A stretch of DNA of 64,000 nt from Epiperipatus broadwayi (GCA_028023455.1 JAQFVV010000022.1:9879100-9943099); one strand, 5' to 3'. Positions 47,085 to 58,510 are shown, numbered from the stretch's first letter. Translations and numbers: made by a program. The notes: a model not told the origin generated them from the sequence alone.

Positions 47085-47565
47085 ATCACATGACTATGTC
47101 ACATGACTGCGTCTTGCACATTGTTGTTTTAGCAACAGAGGTCATATAGTTTTTAAAAAATTAAGGACACCATAATATATTGATACTGAAATGGTTTCAG
47201 ATTTATATGACTATACAGGACATTGACTTAGATTGAAAACTTCTATGTTTTTCAATTTGGCTAATAGCTTGATAGTAAAATAGAGAAGTAAATGATAGCT
47301 GCCCAGCCAAGTGCATTAGATTGTAAAGATTTAAATATACTGTTCCCAGGTCCAAAGCTCTGCAATAATGAAAACCATAAGCTAAAAATTAGTCTGGGTA
47401 TATTGAATAGAACAGCACTGAAAGGGATTTATGAAGCACTAACATCTGGTATCTACTAATTACTAAAGTTCACATTGGGTGGTAAAAGAAAAAAATTGTG
47501 CTGCTGAAACAGCAATGTGTTAGCAGGAGTCATGTAATAGTCATGTGATGTTAATATGAAAATAT
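47085..47565. mobile_element. Family B degenerate inverted copy
   Basis: A minus-oriented tail (47,085-47,140: 'atcacatgactatgtcacatgactgcgtcttgcacattgttgtt') is joined to a nearly full-length plus unit (about 47,150-47,565). The plus unit starts 'ggacaccataatatattgat' and ends 'cagcaatgtgttagcaggagtcatg'. The core reads 'aataatgaaaaccataagctaaaaattagtc', so the ribozyme is dead. This copy and B1 define the full monomer of about 400 bp. Confidence 0.62.
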
Positions 47566-47569
47566 ATAT

Positions 47570-48285
47570 AAAAAAAAATTCTTTTATAATTCAAAGTGGC
47601 TAATGAAAAAAAGCAAAAAAAAAAGTGAGTCAAAAAACTTATTTATGATCCTGTATTTATTTTAATATTTTTACAATGTGAAATGCAGCAATAAAGTTTT
47701 ATTATTATCCATTTCTTTCATATACAAACAAAATCATAAATATTATTTTATACATAAATTTGCCACATCATCTTATAGTGAAAATGTATCAATTATTTTT
47801 ATTGAGTTGCATTTTGGAAACATCAAATTTTATATAACTAAAAACTCCAAATGTCATATATGTAGTCATACCAAGTAACACATTATATAAAAGAGTAACA
47901 AAAGGTATGTGCATAAATCCATATGTTAAATTAAACTGCAGGCCAAAATGATATATTGATTTGACTCATATATATCTAAATAAGTCTGGCTGAACTTCTC
48001 AATCAGATCTGTAAGATATGCATCAATGATACTTTCAATACCACAAATATTTCTGAGTTTGAATTTTCATAATAAATATATAATTCATTGAGGATAATTT
48101 TTTTTTCATATCTGGATTCTTCTCAAGCATCCATCTTCCATCAATCTCAAGCACATTAAATCAACTTGAATTAATATTACAGCTTGTTGTTAGAACAAGA
48201 GAAAGCGAAAGACTAAAGTCTTGAGATATGATAAAAGATCACATCATACAAAGTTAATAAATACTTACAATATGCTTTAAACATA
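47570..48285. other. AT-rich stretch, nothing recognised
   Basis: The 66-codon frame at 47,678-47,878 is low-complexity and unlikely to be coding. (AT)n near 48,283. Confidence 0.4.
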
Positions 48286-48294
48286 TATATATAT

Positions 48295-48710
48295 ATGTAA
48301 AGTTAATAAACCTTTTCACAAATAATGTTTAGCTTAGTGCTTTTGGAGTATGTTTACTCCATATTCATAGCCATTATTATATGCAAACATAATAAATGCA
48401 AATCATTATCCTGTCCATTTTTTGATTGATAGTGTTTGGATCATTCACAATGAAATACGCTTTTTTTTTATTTTGGTGTCATTTCTTTCTTTGCAAACAA
48501 TTTTGATGCTAGAAGATTCAAATTTATTATTAAATGTTTTTTGGCATTAAGCAAATATTGAATTGTCTTCATTTTTGTTTACCTCTATTGTACATATATA
48601 AGTGTTGTGCTACTCTCTTGTTTACTGTGGCCCAAGTTTCACTATAATATGTTGCCTTATAGCCAGTTTGAGGACAGGTAATCTTATATACAATTGGGGG
48701 GGGGGGGCTT
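48295..48710 (-). pseudogene. Penelope-like element GIY-YIG endonuclease fragment
   Basis: The minus-strand translation gives IVYKITCPQTGYKATYY, SETWATVNKRVAQH, then (shifted) NNKFESSSIKIVCKERNDTK and FIVNDPNTINQKM. These align block by block with 35,163-34,942 (VVYQIQC..., KTTIRNRV, IVCKERND, AYFINND). The first half is in one frame and the second in another. The 3' tail 'ggctatgaatatggagtaaac' is related to that of the copy near 34.8 kb. A run of about 12 G/C at 48,696-48,707 sits at its upstream edge, so the copy is 5'-truncated. Confidence 0.68.
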
Positions 48711-48889
48711 GGTCTGGCTTTATTTTGTCCTTTGTGTTATTGATCATTCTATTTGTGTTTGGTGGAAAATCAATTTATTCATAAAAATAAAGAGTATATA
48801 CACAAAAATAAATCAGAACAACAATATTAGTAATAAGAAAATAAGAATTGTTTTACTTTATCTTCTTACAACATTATCTATACTATAAC

Positions 48890-49795
48890 GGTCCGAAAGA
48901 AAAGATCTTACTGTATCTGCACTACAGGGCGCCAATAGGCATTTGAACCTAGAAAATTTATATAGTAGGCAGATACGTAAGTTTAAAAAAAATATTTTTT
49001 TTTATTTTATATTGGTTGATTCCGACCATTAGCCCATTGTCACTAGCTCAGCAGAGTAGTAGAGATTAATAATAATGATATATATTATCAAAATATATTA
49101 ATATTTCTTAGAAAAAAAGAATAAATATAAGACACTGCCAGTAATTAACACATAAACATTTATTTACGCACATATAAATTTTGAATCATTTTTAGCATAA
49201 CTTTTACTTTGGATTTTAAATTTATAATTTAACTTTTAAGTTCACACAGATGAATTTTATAAAGTTTTTTTTTTTTTTAATATTGAGCATAGATTGACTA
49301 GATAGATTACACACTCAAAAACATTTCATAATAAACATAAATGATCAAAATATAAAGTCATTGATGTAATTGCAGAGGGAATTCACAAGAAACCCAATGG
49401 CATTCATCATAAGATGCTGCATTGACACCAATAACTAAAAAGACATCCGAATAAATACATTTTAGATATTCAATGTAAGATATCATTATTTACCGAATGT
49501 CTATATATTTTAATTAAATATGAAAACAAAACATAATTAAACGCGAACGAATCTATGCAAGTGTCTATGCCCAACTTAAATTTAATGCATTTAAACTATT
49601 TATACAATATTAATAAAGATAAAAAAAAATAAAAATGGAAATGATTTTTAAAAAAAATACATTCAATAAAATAGTAAATAATTTAGTCAGATAGAAAATT
49701 TTTCTATTTAGAATATTGAAAAGTTTAGCATTTAGAGTTCTTTTTGTTTAGAAATGTTCATTAATTATATATTTCTTACATTTAGAAAAGTTCAT
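48890..49795. other. mostly AT-rich; small tRNA-like patch
   Basis: 48,890-48,985 is less AT-rich. The minus strand contains TAGGTTCAAATGCC (B-box-like) and then TGGCGCCCTG. This could be a SINE end or a primer-binding-like site, but no second LTR or Pol III A box supports either. The rest shows nothing. Confidence 0.3.
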
Positions 49796-49799
49796 CTTT

Positions 49800-50200
49800 A
49801 AACCGTTGCCATTTGGGTTCCAGTGTTAATTGTCCTGACGTCCTGGGGAGACCGGTATGCTGTTGGCCATTTTATTGATTCATCTGGAGGTCTTTTACTT
49901 TAGCTGGTCCTCAATATAAAAACGATTGGTCATTTCTCTTTTCCTTTTAGTAGAACTGAAGGGATTGAAGAGTGCGTCTTTTCAATCCCTTCTCCTTCAA
50001 CTCCGCACTAACACGTATCACCACTGCTGTCATACATCTCTCCCCCAAATTAATTTTCACTCACTTTTTATGGTAGACTTTCAGATCCAGTGGACATTAT
50101 GTCACGACGATGGTGATGGTCCTTTTGCTGAGATCCGATTCCAGAGTGATTTCTTTTAATTGGCCATTCTGTTCCCATTGTTTTTCTCTCCTATCTGACC
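49800..50200. other. less AT-rich island with a strong hairpin
   Basis: About 400 bp with clearly more G/C than its surroundings and a TATAAAA near 49,914. GAAGGGATTGAAGAG (49,958-49,972) pairs with CTTTTCAATCCCTTC (49,978-49,992), a 15-bp stem with one G-U and a 5-nt loop TGCGT. An open frame at 49,926-50,159 has no recognised motif. It could be a non-coding exon or regulatory region, or an unrecognised repeat or LTR part. Confidence 0.45.
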
Positions 50201-50515
50201 TTTGATTATATTTTAAATGCCCAAGGGCTAGTTTACTTTTACCTAATTAAAACAATAATTTCCATTTTATGATTAATTAATTTGTTTTCCAAACTTAAAG
50301 ATATATTTTTATCTCTAAATCTTTTTCAGTTTTTGATAAAAATTTAGTTTTAAAACTTTTTTTTTTAATAAAGTTTCTTTTTTTTTTTATTTCTCATCTG
50401 TGCGATTTTATATATATTATAAAGTTTAGATGACTTTTAAATTTCAATTTTTTTAAAAACAAATTTTTTTATTTGCGAACTTTATATTTTAATTTCATGT
50501 TTAATAAAAAATATA

Positions 50516-50540
50516 TGTAACGGCGTATGTGCCCGTTACA
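50516..50540. repeat. 25-bp near-palindrome ending TGTAACGG/CCGTTACA
   Basis: TGTAACGG at 50,516-50,523 and CCGTTACA at 50,533-50,540 are perfectly complementary, with a 9-nt centre. TG...CA ends like these occur at LTR termini, but no LTR partner was found. It could also be a binding site or hairpin. Confidence 0.55.
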
Positions 50541-50544
50541 ATAC

Positions 50545-51260
50545 ATCAGGTTACAATTAATCTATCTACTGAAGTATATAAATGGATGTGTTTGAATTGG
50601 TAGAATGCATATATAAAAATAATCTTCATCATATTTTCATCATCCACATGATGTTTACCTATTCGACGGGAGCAAACCAATATTTTATGTCTGTTGCAAA
50701 CAGGTTGTTTAAACTGATCCTTTCAATAAGAGACTGATCAGCACATTATATACCATTATAATGAAATTCTGTCCCTGGTTATATAAAATTATGGAAACTC
50801 TTTATCTCTAATACATAATAATAAAATGATTTTAAAACACTATAATAAATGTCAATGGTCCTTGATGAATTACTGTCTCTAAAAGCACAAAAGTTACATC
50901 AATCCAATTCATAGAGGACTAATATTATTAAATAACATAATCTGATCTTATCACTGGGACTATATAACATTCAATCATTCTTATTACGATCTTATCTTTC
51001 TGTGGTATCTTGTATAGATTAGAAACTTTCATTTTTACAAAAATCCTCTAAACTCATGTGCAGCTAAAATTGAATATTAAATATGGTTAGTGTTTCTTTA
51101 AATGACTCATCTTCTTATCTATTAAATTTTGCATGTAATACATTTCATTAATATGTGTGTTTTATAGTTTGAAAATAGTATTTTCTTAGGGAAGACATGA
51201 AATAAAATGTAAAAAGACATCAATCATCATCTGACTTCTTCCCGGAAAAAAATTTACTAT
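50545..51260. other. AT-rich stretch, nothing recognised
   Basis: No coding signal, repeat match or structured region noticed. Confidence 0.4.
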
Positions 51261-51264
51261 GTAA

Positions 51265-51520
51265 CAGTCAGAATCGTCTATCTCGCTAACACACTGCAGA
51301 ATTCAAACCCCAGACACAAAACTGAACATTCTAAGAGGGGTTGCCTTCTAGATATACTAAGTTCGAATCTAAAGCCCAAATTTCACAGCACCATCTATGT
51401 GACAACGCATCTGATGCCACTGCTAGTATGACCTTTGACCGATGCCTGATGGTCAGGGAGAAACAAAAGACTCTATACTAAAAGAAGTTTGGGTGGCTAA
51501 TTAACGTCTATGGATTTACA
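51265..51520 (+). repeat. tRNA-like SINE candidate
   Basis: Less AT-rich than its flanks. The plus strand has two B-box-like strings, GAATTCAAACCCC near 51,301 and AGTTCGAATCT near 51,361, and 'cgtctatctcgctaacac' upstream. A body 'gtgacaacgcatctgatgcc...gatgcctgatggtcagg' follows. No second copy is seen in this window, so the SINE call rests on the Pol III-like boxes alone. Confidence 0.35.
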
Positions 51521-51604
51521 AAAGAAATGCAGAAAATATATATATAAACCGAGACAGTGATAGGAATCAAATAAAATAAGAGATCAAATTTAGTTTTATT
51601 TTAA

Positions 51605-51870
51605 ATGTTAAAACATCACATGATCACTATCTTCCATGCTTGCTCATAACTGTTGTTAAAAGGTGGGTGCTGGAGGGTTGCATTAGATCCTAAGATCTAG
51701 ATGCAGTGCTCTCAGGTCCAAGGCTCCTCACTGACGAAGGCCATAAGCCAGAAACTAGTTTGGGAATATTGGATGAGTAGGCACTAGATAGGGATTTTAA
51801 AAGTCTTCTGGCATCCATTGATTACTCTGTCTTGTTTAGAGTGGCGCTACTATATGGAGAGGGTTTTGCC
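51605..51870. mobile_element. Family B inverted copy, B4
   Basis: A short minus-oriented tail (51,605-51,658: 'aacatcacatgatcactatc...actgttgtta') runs into a plus unit (from 'aggtgggtgctggaggg' to 'ggttttgcc'). It is flanked by a possible 8-bp TSD, TATTTTAA, at 51,597-51,604 and 51,871-51,878. That TSD is weak evidence in AT-rich DNA. The plus ribozyme is at 51,725-51,766. Confidence 0.72.
51725..51766 (+). ncRNA. Hammerhead ribozyme motif, family B (B4)
   Basis: TCCTCA (51,725-51,730), core CTGACGA (51,731-51,737), stem II AGGC-CATAA-GCCA with an A-A end (51,738-51,750), GAAA (51,751-51,754), palindrome ACTAGT (51,754-51,759), and H17 U (51,760). The 3' stem I strand TGGGAA pairs over about 4 bp. 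The core is intact; stem I is weakened. Confidence 0.62.
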
Positions 51871-52277
51871 TATTTTAAGATATTTATTTATTGCACACAT
51901 CCATTTTCTACTGTTTTGCATTCATATAAATTTTATAAATGTGTTTTATAATTTTTAAAAATTAATGGAAATAAGAATATTACCATAAGAATATCATACT
52001 ATTAAAATTATTGTAGACATTTGGAATACATTGCAAGGGAACAGATAAGTTTACATTGACCTAATAATTACACAAAGATCAAATAAAATTAAAACTATTT
52101 TTTACTTTACAATTTCAAATAATATAGTTATCTTTTATCTTTCCCTTCATTTTGGAAATTCAAGGGAAAAAATTTTTTTGCTAATTAAAATAAAATCTTT
52201 ATTTTATTTTATTGTGAGAGGTTTTTTTTCTAGTAAAAGTGAAAGTTATTGAAAATGAAGCTTTGAGGCATTGAAAA

Positions 52278-52291
52278 ATATTATAGACATA
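52278..52291. repeat. target-site duplication, left (C2)
   Basis: ATATTATAGACATA, 14 bp, repeated exactly at 52,692-52,705. Confidence 0.88.
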
Positions 52292-52691
52292 GTCAAAATA
52301 AGAGTCATAGATCACATGACCCTATTCTCTTAAGCTTGTAAGTTATAAACACGAGGATTGCCAATTCCTCAACAAGCTTTCAAATAAATACTTAGCCAGT
52401 GAAAGCATTTAAAATATCTCTGTCAGGAACCTCCCTCAAACCCTTGACCATGGTTTCATGCTTTGGCACTCCTCAGAGAGGTGCCAGGGTAGTTAAGGGT
52501 AGTTCAGACACTAGTTCTAGTGTCTGAACTACCCTGGCACCTCTATGAGGAGTGCCAAAGCATGAAACCATGGTCAGGAGGTTTTTTTTTTTTTTTGGGG
52601 GGGGGGGTTCCTGAGAGAGATATTTTAAATGCTTTCACTGGCTAAGCATTTATTACAAAGCTTGTTGAGGAATTGGCAATCCTCATTGTTT
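52292..52691. mobile_element. Family C inverted dimer, copy C2
   Basis: A 400-bp near-perfect palindrome. The minus unit (52,292-about 52,511) and plus unit (about 52,512-52,691) meet at the centre 'cactagttctagtg' (about 52,509-52,522). Each arm has a hammerhead motif and ends in the family tail. The plus arm has gained a T15-G10 tract (about 52,583-52,608), and the minus arm repeats 'agggtagtt' near its head. One 14-bp TSD flanks the entire palindrome. Confidence 0.88.
52440..52482 (-). ncRNA. Hammerhead ribozyme motif, family C (intact core)
   Basis: On the minus strand: ACCTCT (52,482-52,477), core CTGAGGA (52,476-52,470), stem II GTGC-CAAA-GCAT with one G-U, GAAA (52,457-52,454), palindrome ACCATGGT (52,454-52,447), C17 at 52,446, then AAGGGT. 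Stem I has one C-A mismatch. All invariant core nucleotides are present. The plus arm copy (52,540-52,581) has C3 mutated to A. Confidence 0.68.
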
Positions 52692-52705
52692 ATATTATAG
52701 ACATA
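52692..52705. repeat. target-site duplication, right (C2)
   Basis: Exact repeat of 52,278-52,291. Confidence 0.88.
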
Positions 52706-52874
52706 TTTATAAATTGCTATTAAAGAACAACAATAGCAATATTTCTATGCTTAACGTATATATGTAATACTCTTTGATAATATAAATAAAAAAATATTTA
52801 ATTGTATTGCCTTGATACTAGAATATTTTCTTATCATCTGAATGGAACAGGAAATCTGGAGCTTTTATTATGGC

Positions 52875-53045
52875 AATAATGTGATGTGATGCACTGTGAC
52901 TTCTCCTTTTACGGATTCAGTAATCTCACAGAAACTATGCCCAGAGAAACCTGTTAGCCACTATAACTTCCCTTTCCATTCCCCACCCTAAGTTTTCCCA
53001 TATTCTTCTCTATCCTGCTCCATCCCATTTCCACAATATTGTTTG
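52875..53045 (-). mobile_element. LINE 3' end, same family as 13.7-15.2 kb
   Basis: The reverse complement reads 'tggaaatgggatggagcagg...gaaaacttagggtggggaatgg...ctaacaggtttctctgggca...gtcacagtgcatcacatcaca'. It aligns with 15,105-15,265. The reverse transcriptase is absent, so this is a strongly 5'-truncated copy. Confidence 0.78.
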
Positions 53046-53049
53046 TTTT

Positions 53050-53400
53050 TGTATTAATCACGGACTTATTTATTTTTTAAATTTGAATTATTATAGGATT
53101 TAATACCATTTTCTTGTTTGCTTTTTTAATAATTTGTTTATTCCATGTATTTCTTGGATATATATATATCCTCAGGCATTTTTATTTTTTGATTTAAGTG
53201 AAGAATTTTTGATTATGGGGGGGGGTAGCTCTTTCTCGTATTTTCATGTTTTTTTTAATTTTTTTTACTTGAATTTCATAGCATTTTGTTGTTTTCTTTT
53301 TTATTTGTCAATTTTGAGCCACTTTCATCGGTTTTTTTTTTTTATTTCATAGTATTTTTTTTTTTTTTTGTCAATTTTGAGCCACTTTCGTAAAAAAATT
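53050..53400. other. T-rich region with a short local duplication
   Basis: TGTCAATTTTGAGCCACTTT occurs at about 53,306 and 53,369, each preceded by T-rich sequence. A run of eight G lies at about 53,218-53,225. No gene. Confidence 0.45.
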
Positions 53401-53480
53401 TATCACTTGCAGGTTTCAGGCCAGTTGTTGATGGTGTTGCAGCATCATCTGACGGCGGCAGTATTTCCTCAACTACCAAA
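53401..53480 (-). repeat. possible Penelope-type 3' tail fragment
   Basis: The minus strand reads 'ctgccgccgtcagatgatgctgc...ggcctgaaacctgcaag'. A CAGATGATGCTGC string followed by a stem and GAAAC resembles PLE hammerhead-like tails, but the core is not CUGANGA in register. Speculative. Confidence 0.25.
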
Positions 53481-53484
53481 TTTT

Positions 53485-54825
53485 CTAAACATATTTAGCA
53501 AATGGTGGAATCAGTCTAATATATGATTACAAATAAAATGTCATTATCACAAGCTTTCATAATTGAGTAATTGGTACTTGATCCAAGTAATTATTATTAT
53601 TTTTTTTTTGATGTGAATTTGAAGCTACATTTCATAAAATCTTTTAGCAGGTCCAAAAAATATAAAAGTTTCTGAGAACACAATTTTTTGTTGAAAAATA
53701 AAAGACACCCCCCCCTCCAATCACTTTTTATTAGGCTCGTGATTTTTTGCGTCTATCATTTTCATCTTGTGCTTAGCAAGTTTACTAGAGTTTATATCCA
53801 TAGATGGAGTATTAGTAATTATAATGTTATAACTATCTATGAGTTCATTAATATTTTTTAAAATATTTATTCCAACATTGAAGATAGACAGTGAATCTGA
53901 GATTAACTTTGCCATTTTTTAAAGCAGAACTTGGCAAACTTTAGCAAATTTATTTTTTCTTTTATAGAAATAGAATATAATTTAATTTTAACTGAACGTT
54001 TTTATAATAGATATTTTTTAAAAGCAGTAGAGAGAAATTCAATACTTACAAACATTTTGAACTCCTGAATTAATTTTCAAATTTGTAACTTCTATTATTT
54101 CCTTCTAGGATTGATCTTTTATCAATTTTATATGTTTAAACATATTGATATGTTCAGGGAGAAATCATTGAATATAAAGTTACTCATCCGACATCCAGGT
54201 GTAATTTAAAAGCTTTGAAAAGTCAGCGCAAGTAATTTGGAATATCTTTACTTATAAAAATCCAAGATTATGTTTTTATTTTACTTACTTTAATTGAAAA
54301 TCTATAAGTAGCAGCTATGGAATGTAAGCAAGGACCGTGGATGGTATCCAGCTATGTCACATTCAATTCTTGAACTTGTTATAAACTCCTGTGGCATTGA
54401 ATGGTTATTTAATGATGACAATTATTATTATTATTGAAAATCCATCACTTTAACTATGTAATACTTCATACTTATTGTTGTTCATATTTCTTTCATTAAT
54501 CTTTTCTTACTCCAAGTTTTATATTTGGGGAAATATTAAGGCTTTCATGTTGAATGTTAACACCATTCAAGGTTTTGGGAAATATTAAGTTTTTCAACAT
54601 ATTGTCATTTTCAGAATTTTTTTTTTTTTGAAAATGAATAAGTATATTTATCACTTTTTTTATATAGCTTTAATAGGTGAAATATTACAAAATTATGGTA
54701 ATCAACATCTTATATTAAAATGTCCAAAACTCCCATTTTTATTGCATTGTTTTATTAAATCTAGACAAAAAACACATTCTTCTCAGGATCAACCCTTCTT
54801 CGGCTCAACAACAATTTGCTAATCA
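53485..54825. other. AT-rich stretch, no supported gene
   Basis: A 64-codon minus frame at 53,721-53,915 has a start and ordinary composition, but no motif or context. A C-rich tract lies at about 53,706-53,716. Nothing else. Confidence 0.35.
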
Positions 54826-54829
54826 AAAA

Positions 54830-55740
54830 ATTTAAGCGATGGTTCCTTGAGCCTAAATTCTTTGACTTCCTGTTGAAAATTAACATTAATACCTTGCCTA
54901 CTAAACATTTCCTAGTACACCAATGAGGTTTCTCAAGCATTGATTCCACTTGCTCCCTATCCTTTAGAGAGGAAGAAACATCACTACATTTCCTCTGCCA
55001 CTGTCTTTCCCTTCAACCTTATAGAGACCTTATAGCTTCAATGCTAAAAGACAAAACACCTACATTATCAACACTTACTGACAATATACTATGTGGATCT
55101 GTCCCAGAAATACATTCACTAAGGTTCATATTGTTTCACTATGGTTCACCAATTGCTGGCTCACCTTTAATCATGTCCTGGATCATCTGCTTGATTTATA
55201 TATGGAAAAAATTAAAAAAATTTGGAAGAAAGACCAGAATCCTTCCCCTACATCTTTGAAGCCACAAGGAAGTTGATTCTTATGTCTCTCTCTAAGGCTA
55301 GTCCCTTTTATATCCAGATAGAAACTGTCTATACTGGAAACAATTAAAAACTGGTTTAATTAAGTGCATTCATTCGAGATTGACTATTAATCGCCCTCAT
55401 TCTCAAGCCTATATCTTCGACCCTGGATATGAGGACATTGACATCCACTATGAAGGATCTGATTTATCTATGTAATGCCGTGATTTTTGCAAGAACAAAA
55501 CATTGATGTCATCTTTGTACATTTCGAGTCATGCAAGCTTAGTCATCTATCTCCAAAATACCAAACCCCGAGTCCTTCCCATTACTCCTATGGATCACTG
55601 TAGTCATCTTAAGTTATGTAATGCAGAATATATCATCATTGAACTTTTTTCTTCTTTGAATTTCATTTAATGTATCCTATTTTTAATCTTATCATATAAG
55701 TTGTAACCAAATTACAGAATAAAATTTTCTATATTTTATT
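54830..55740 (+). pseudogene. LINE C-terminus and 3' UTR (second family)
   Basis: The plus strand encodes FKRWFLEPKFFDFLL and then INTLPTKHFLV, where LINE proteins have 'LPT(K/R)..L'. CSLSFREEETSLHFLCHC near 54,950-55,000 is a decayed zinc knuckle in which EEET-x-x-H-x-x-x-x-C is preserved and one Cys is lost. Frames 55,041-55,276 continue the C-terminus (HVLDHLLDLYMEKIKKIWKK). The remainder is non-coding and ends with AATAAA near 55,722 and an A-rich run at about 55,740. Stops and frameshifts make it inactive. It differs from the 13.7-kb LINE. Confidence 0.62.
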
Positions 55741-55749
55741 TAAAAAACA

Positions 55750-57090
55750 CACACACTCTTGACATTTTCTTATGAATGAAAGAATAAAATTATTTAATTT
55801 TTAATGACATTTTAAAATATCTATGCATGTGTGAAAAATGTTAATTATGTTTATAGAGTTTTTTTTTTAAAAATCATAATAATCCTTGAATACTCTATAT
55901 ATTTATGCATATATTAATTCATACACGCACACACTTTTAGAAAATCGCATTTAAAATTATGTACCCCAAGTTGGATTTTTTTTTTTATAAAAATGAAATC
56001 GTTTTACATTCTTTAATAATTGATCAGATTTAAAAACGAAGTGATTCATTTATTTTTTTTTTTTAAATTGTAAATTTTTTTAGTGAGTAATTCTCGAGAT
56101 TTTTTTTTAAAAAAAATATCAATAATTATAACAAGTTTGTAATTGAGATTTGGAGTCTCGCTTTCATTCTGAGCATGCTCATTAAGATTGTAAAAAAAAT
56201 TATCAGTTTGTTTTTTTGATTGATTCCCATTTTTTTTGTGGTCATCTTCATATTCTCTCAATTCACAATGGCTGGTGTTGGAGTATCACATGCTCTCACT
56301 GGAAGGATTTTAATTTGTGTATAAATAAATGCAATTTACAAAGGTTGTGTATTTTCTCTATCAACATTCTATCTGACCAAGATACCACCTGCCCTCTCCT
56401 GCTTTTGTTGTTCTATTACTTGCTGAAGGAGGTGGAGGGGAGAGGCTGTCTTTTAGATTATTTATTGCTAACCATTTTCTGATAGCTTTGGGAACAGATG
56501 CACCTTTTTCATTGAAAAAAAAGAGTACATGCCTTGCTGATTGGCTTATACTCTTGAAAACATTTAAAGCAGTAAAACTATCTGAGCCACTTATATTAGC
56601 TATCTCATTAATAATTCTGGGTCATGTGATATGAATCATACCATCTCCCTCTTGTTGTGTTTTACTGGTATTGATCCACATCAAGTTCCAATCAGTTTGT
56701 TTTTTAAACAAAATTAATACATTGATTTTAAATAACTTTAATTGTTTTTACTATTAAATAATTCAATCTGAATTTAATTGATAAGTTGAATTAATAGATC
56801 AAAATTTAAAAAATGATTTGATTTGTAATAGTTTCATTCCTAAAAGAAATGCACATATAATTCTATAGGCGTCAGTTTATCACCCATAGTTGTTTATATG
56901 TTTATGTCCAAGATTTGTCAGTCTTTATTGTGATTTTTTTAATACCTAAAATTTACTTTTTACAAATTGTTTTTTTTTTAATCGTTTAATCATCTAAATA
57001 TTCATAAACATTATTAAAAAAATATGTTGATCTTCTAAGTCAGAAATAGATGCTCTAGTGACTTTATTAAGTCCTTCAATTGTATTTCTA
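55750..57090. other. AT-rich stretch, nothing recognised
   Basis: Overlapping chance frames on both strands near 56,046-56,482. 56,380-56,450 is somewhat GC-richer. No motif. Confidence 0.4.
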
Positions 57091-57095
57091 CTCTT

Positions 57096-57210
57096 CATGG
57101 TTTGGTGTAATGATAAAATGGCAGATTCTAAGAGTTAAGGTCCTCGGCCCCAACTCTTTCATTTCCAGTACTTGAAGACTTCTTATGAGCAATAATGCTA
57201 TTCACTTATT
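57096..57210 (+). repeat. tRNA-derived SINE
   Basis: CATGGTTTGGTGTAATGATA resembles a Pol III A box. The body includes 'agagttaaggtcctcggccccaactc', and the end 'cagtacttgaagacttcttatgagcaataatg' matches the tail of the other SINE copies in the window. Confidence 0.45.
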
Positions 57211-57214
57211 TGTT

Positions 57215-58510
57215 ATTTTTATTTTGTAATACTACATGCAAAGATTGAACAGTCATTCACTGATGAGTCATTTATAGTTTGTGTTTGTTTAACCATATTA
57301 AGTCAGAAGCAATTAAATTCCACTCTTGAAGAAGATAAGCACAACTGTAGATGCTTTTAAACATGTGAAATCTCTTTAATGTCTAAAAATCAAATTCAGC
57401 TGGCTTCATTGCTGGATATCAACAAAATTGTTTGATATTTTACAATAAGCCCATTTTTTATGTCATAATTCTTTGATTGTGTGAAGGATTTCTTGGTCGA
57501 ACCTCCAGAAAGGAGATGATCTTGATTTGAAGCATTTTTTAGATGATAAATTTATATCTTAAACTAGTGCCAAATCAGAACTAATTAATCACTTTTATAC
57601 AATTTTGGAAGCAATTTTTTTTATTTCTGGTGAAGAAATATATGAAAAGATGGGAAGCTTTTGCAAGGAATGACCTTGATTGTTGCAATAATATAACGAT
57701 AAAGAGAAAAACAGAGTATGAATAAATAATATAGAGCTTTCAAGTCCTTTGCCTAAAGATAGAAAGTAACCTGATAATAAGGTACTACAGACAAGCAGTG
57801 ACAGTTAACCATCACTTCTATTGATTCACTTTTTTAAATTGTAAACTTTAATGATTTGCCTCACCAAAATATATATTTTAGCCATCTTCTATTTGAAATC
57901 CTCTCTCATGTACTGATATTGGGAAATATATTACATTAACTTGTCAGGAGAGATTTAATGAAAGAATGTATATATATATATAACATATATAAATGTACAT
58001 TATAGTGAAAATATAGAATTGAATGTTAGCATTGCTAAACAAAAGTTATATATACTCTATACATATATAAATTAACTTAATAAAATATAATAATAAATTA
58101 GCAAAACATTTTTGATGTCTGCAGTTGAAAAGTTTTTTATTATTTACCTTTATATACAGGTGTGTGTGCTTTCAGTGTGGTACATCAGAATCATAATAAA
58201 GTTTGACTAATCAGCAAAAGTAAATTATTAATAAAGTTTAACTAATCAATAAATCAAATCTCCAGTAATATTCTTTACAATTTTTGAAATATTAAAATAA
58301 TCAATGCCATTCATTTAGCAATGAATTTACATATGTATGTAAAAAGCCCTGAAGATGATTGAGAGCAAATACTGAATTAAGGAAAAAAGAATCTATAGAA
58401 ATAACAGAATATAAAATTAATACCAATGAAGTTGAAGTAATGCTATAAAATGTAGTAAGAGAAAGATAGGAATCTCTTGAATAAATTGTGGATGAATTAA
58501 ATTCAGTTGC
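57215..58510. other. AT-rich stretch, nothing recognised
   Basis: (AT)n near 57,970. No coding signal. Confidence 0.4.

Noticed and set aside
48900-48985. TGGCGCC string as a retroviral primer-binding site
   Set aside because: No flanking LTR or pol sequence; the adjacent B-box-like string suggests a SINE remnant at most.
49926-50159. Plus-strand frame of 77 codons in the GC-richer island
   Set aside because: The hairpin lies inside it and the peptide has no conserved pattern; more likely non-coding.
53721-53915. Minus-strand 64-codon frame starting MAKLISDS
   Set aside because: No motif, repeat copy or transcript signal; too short to support in AT-rich DNA.
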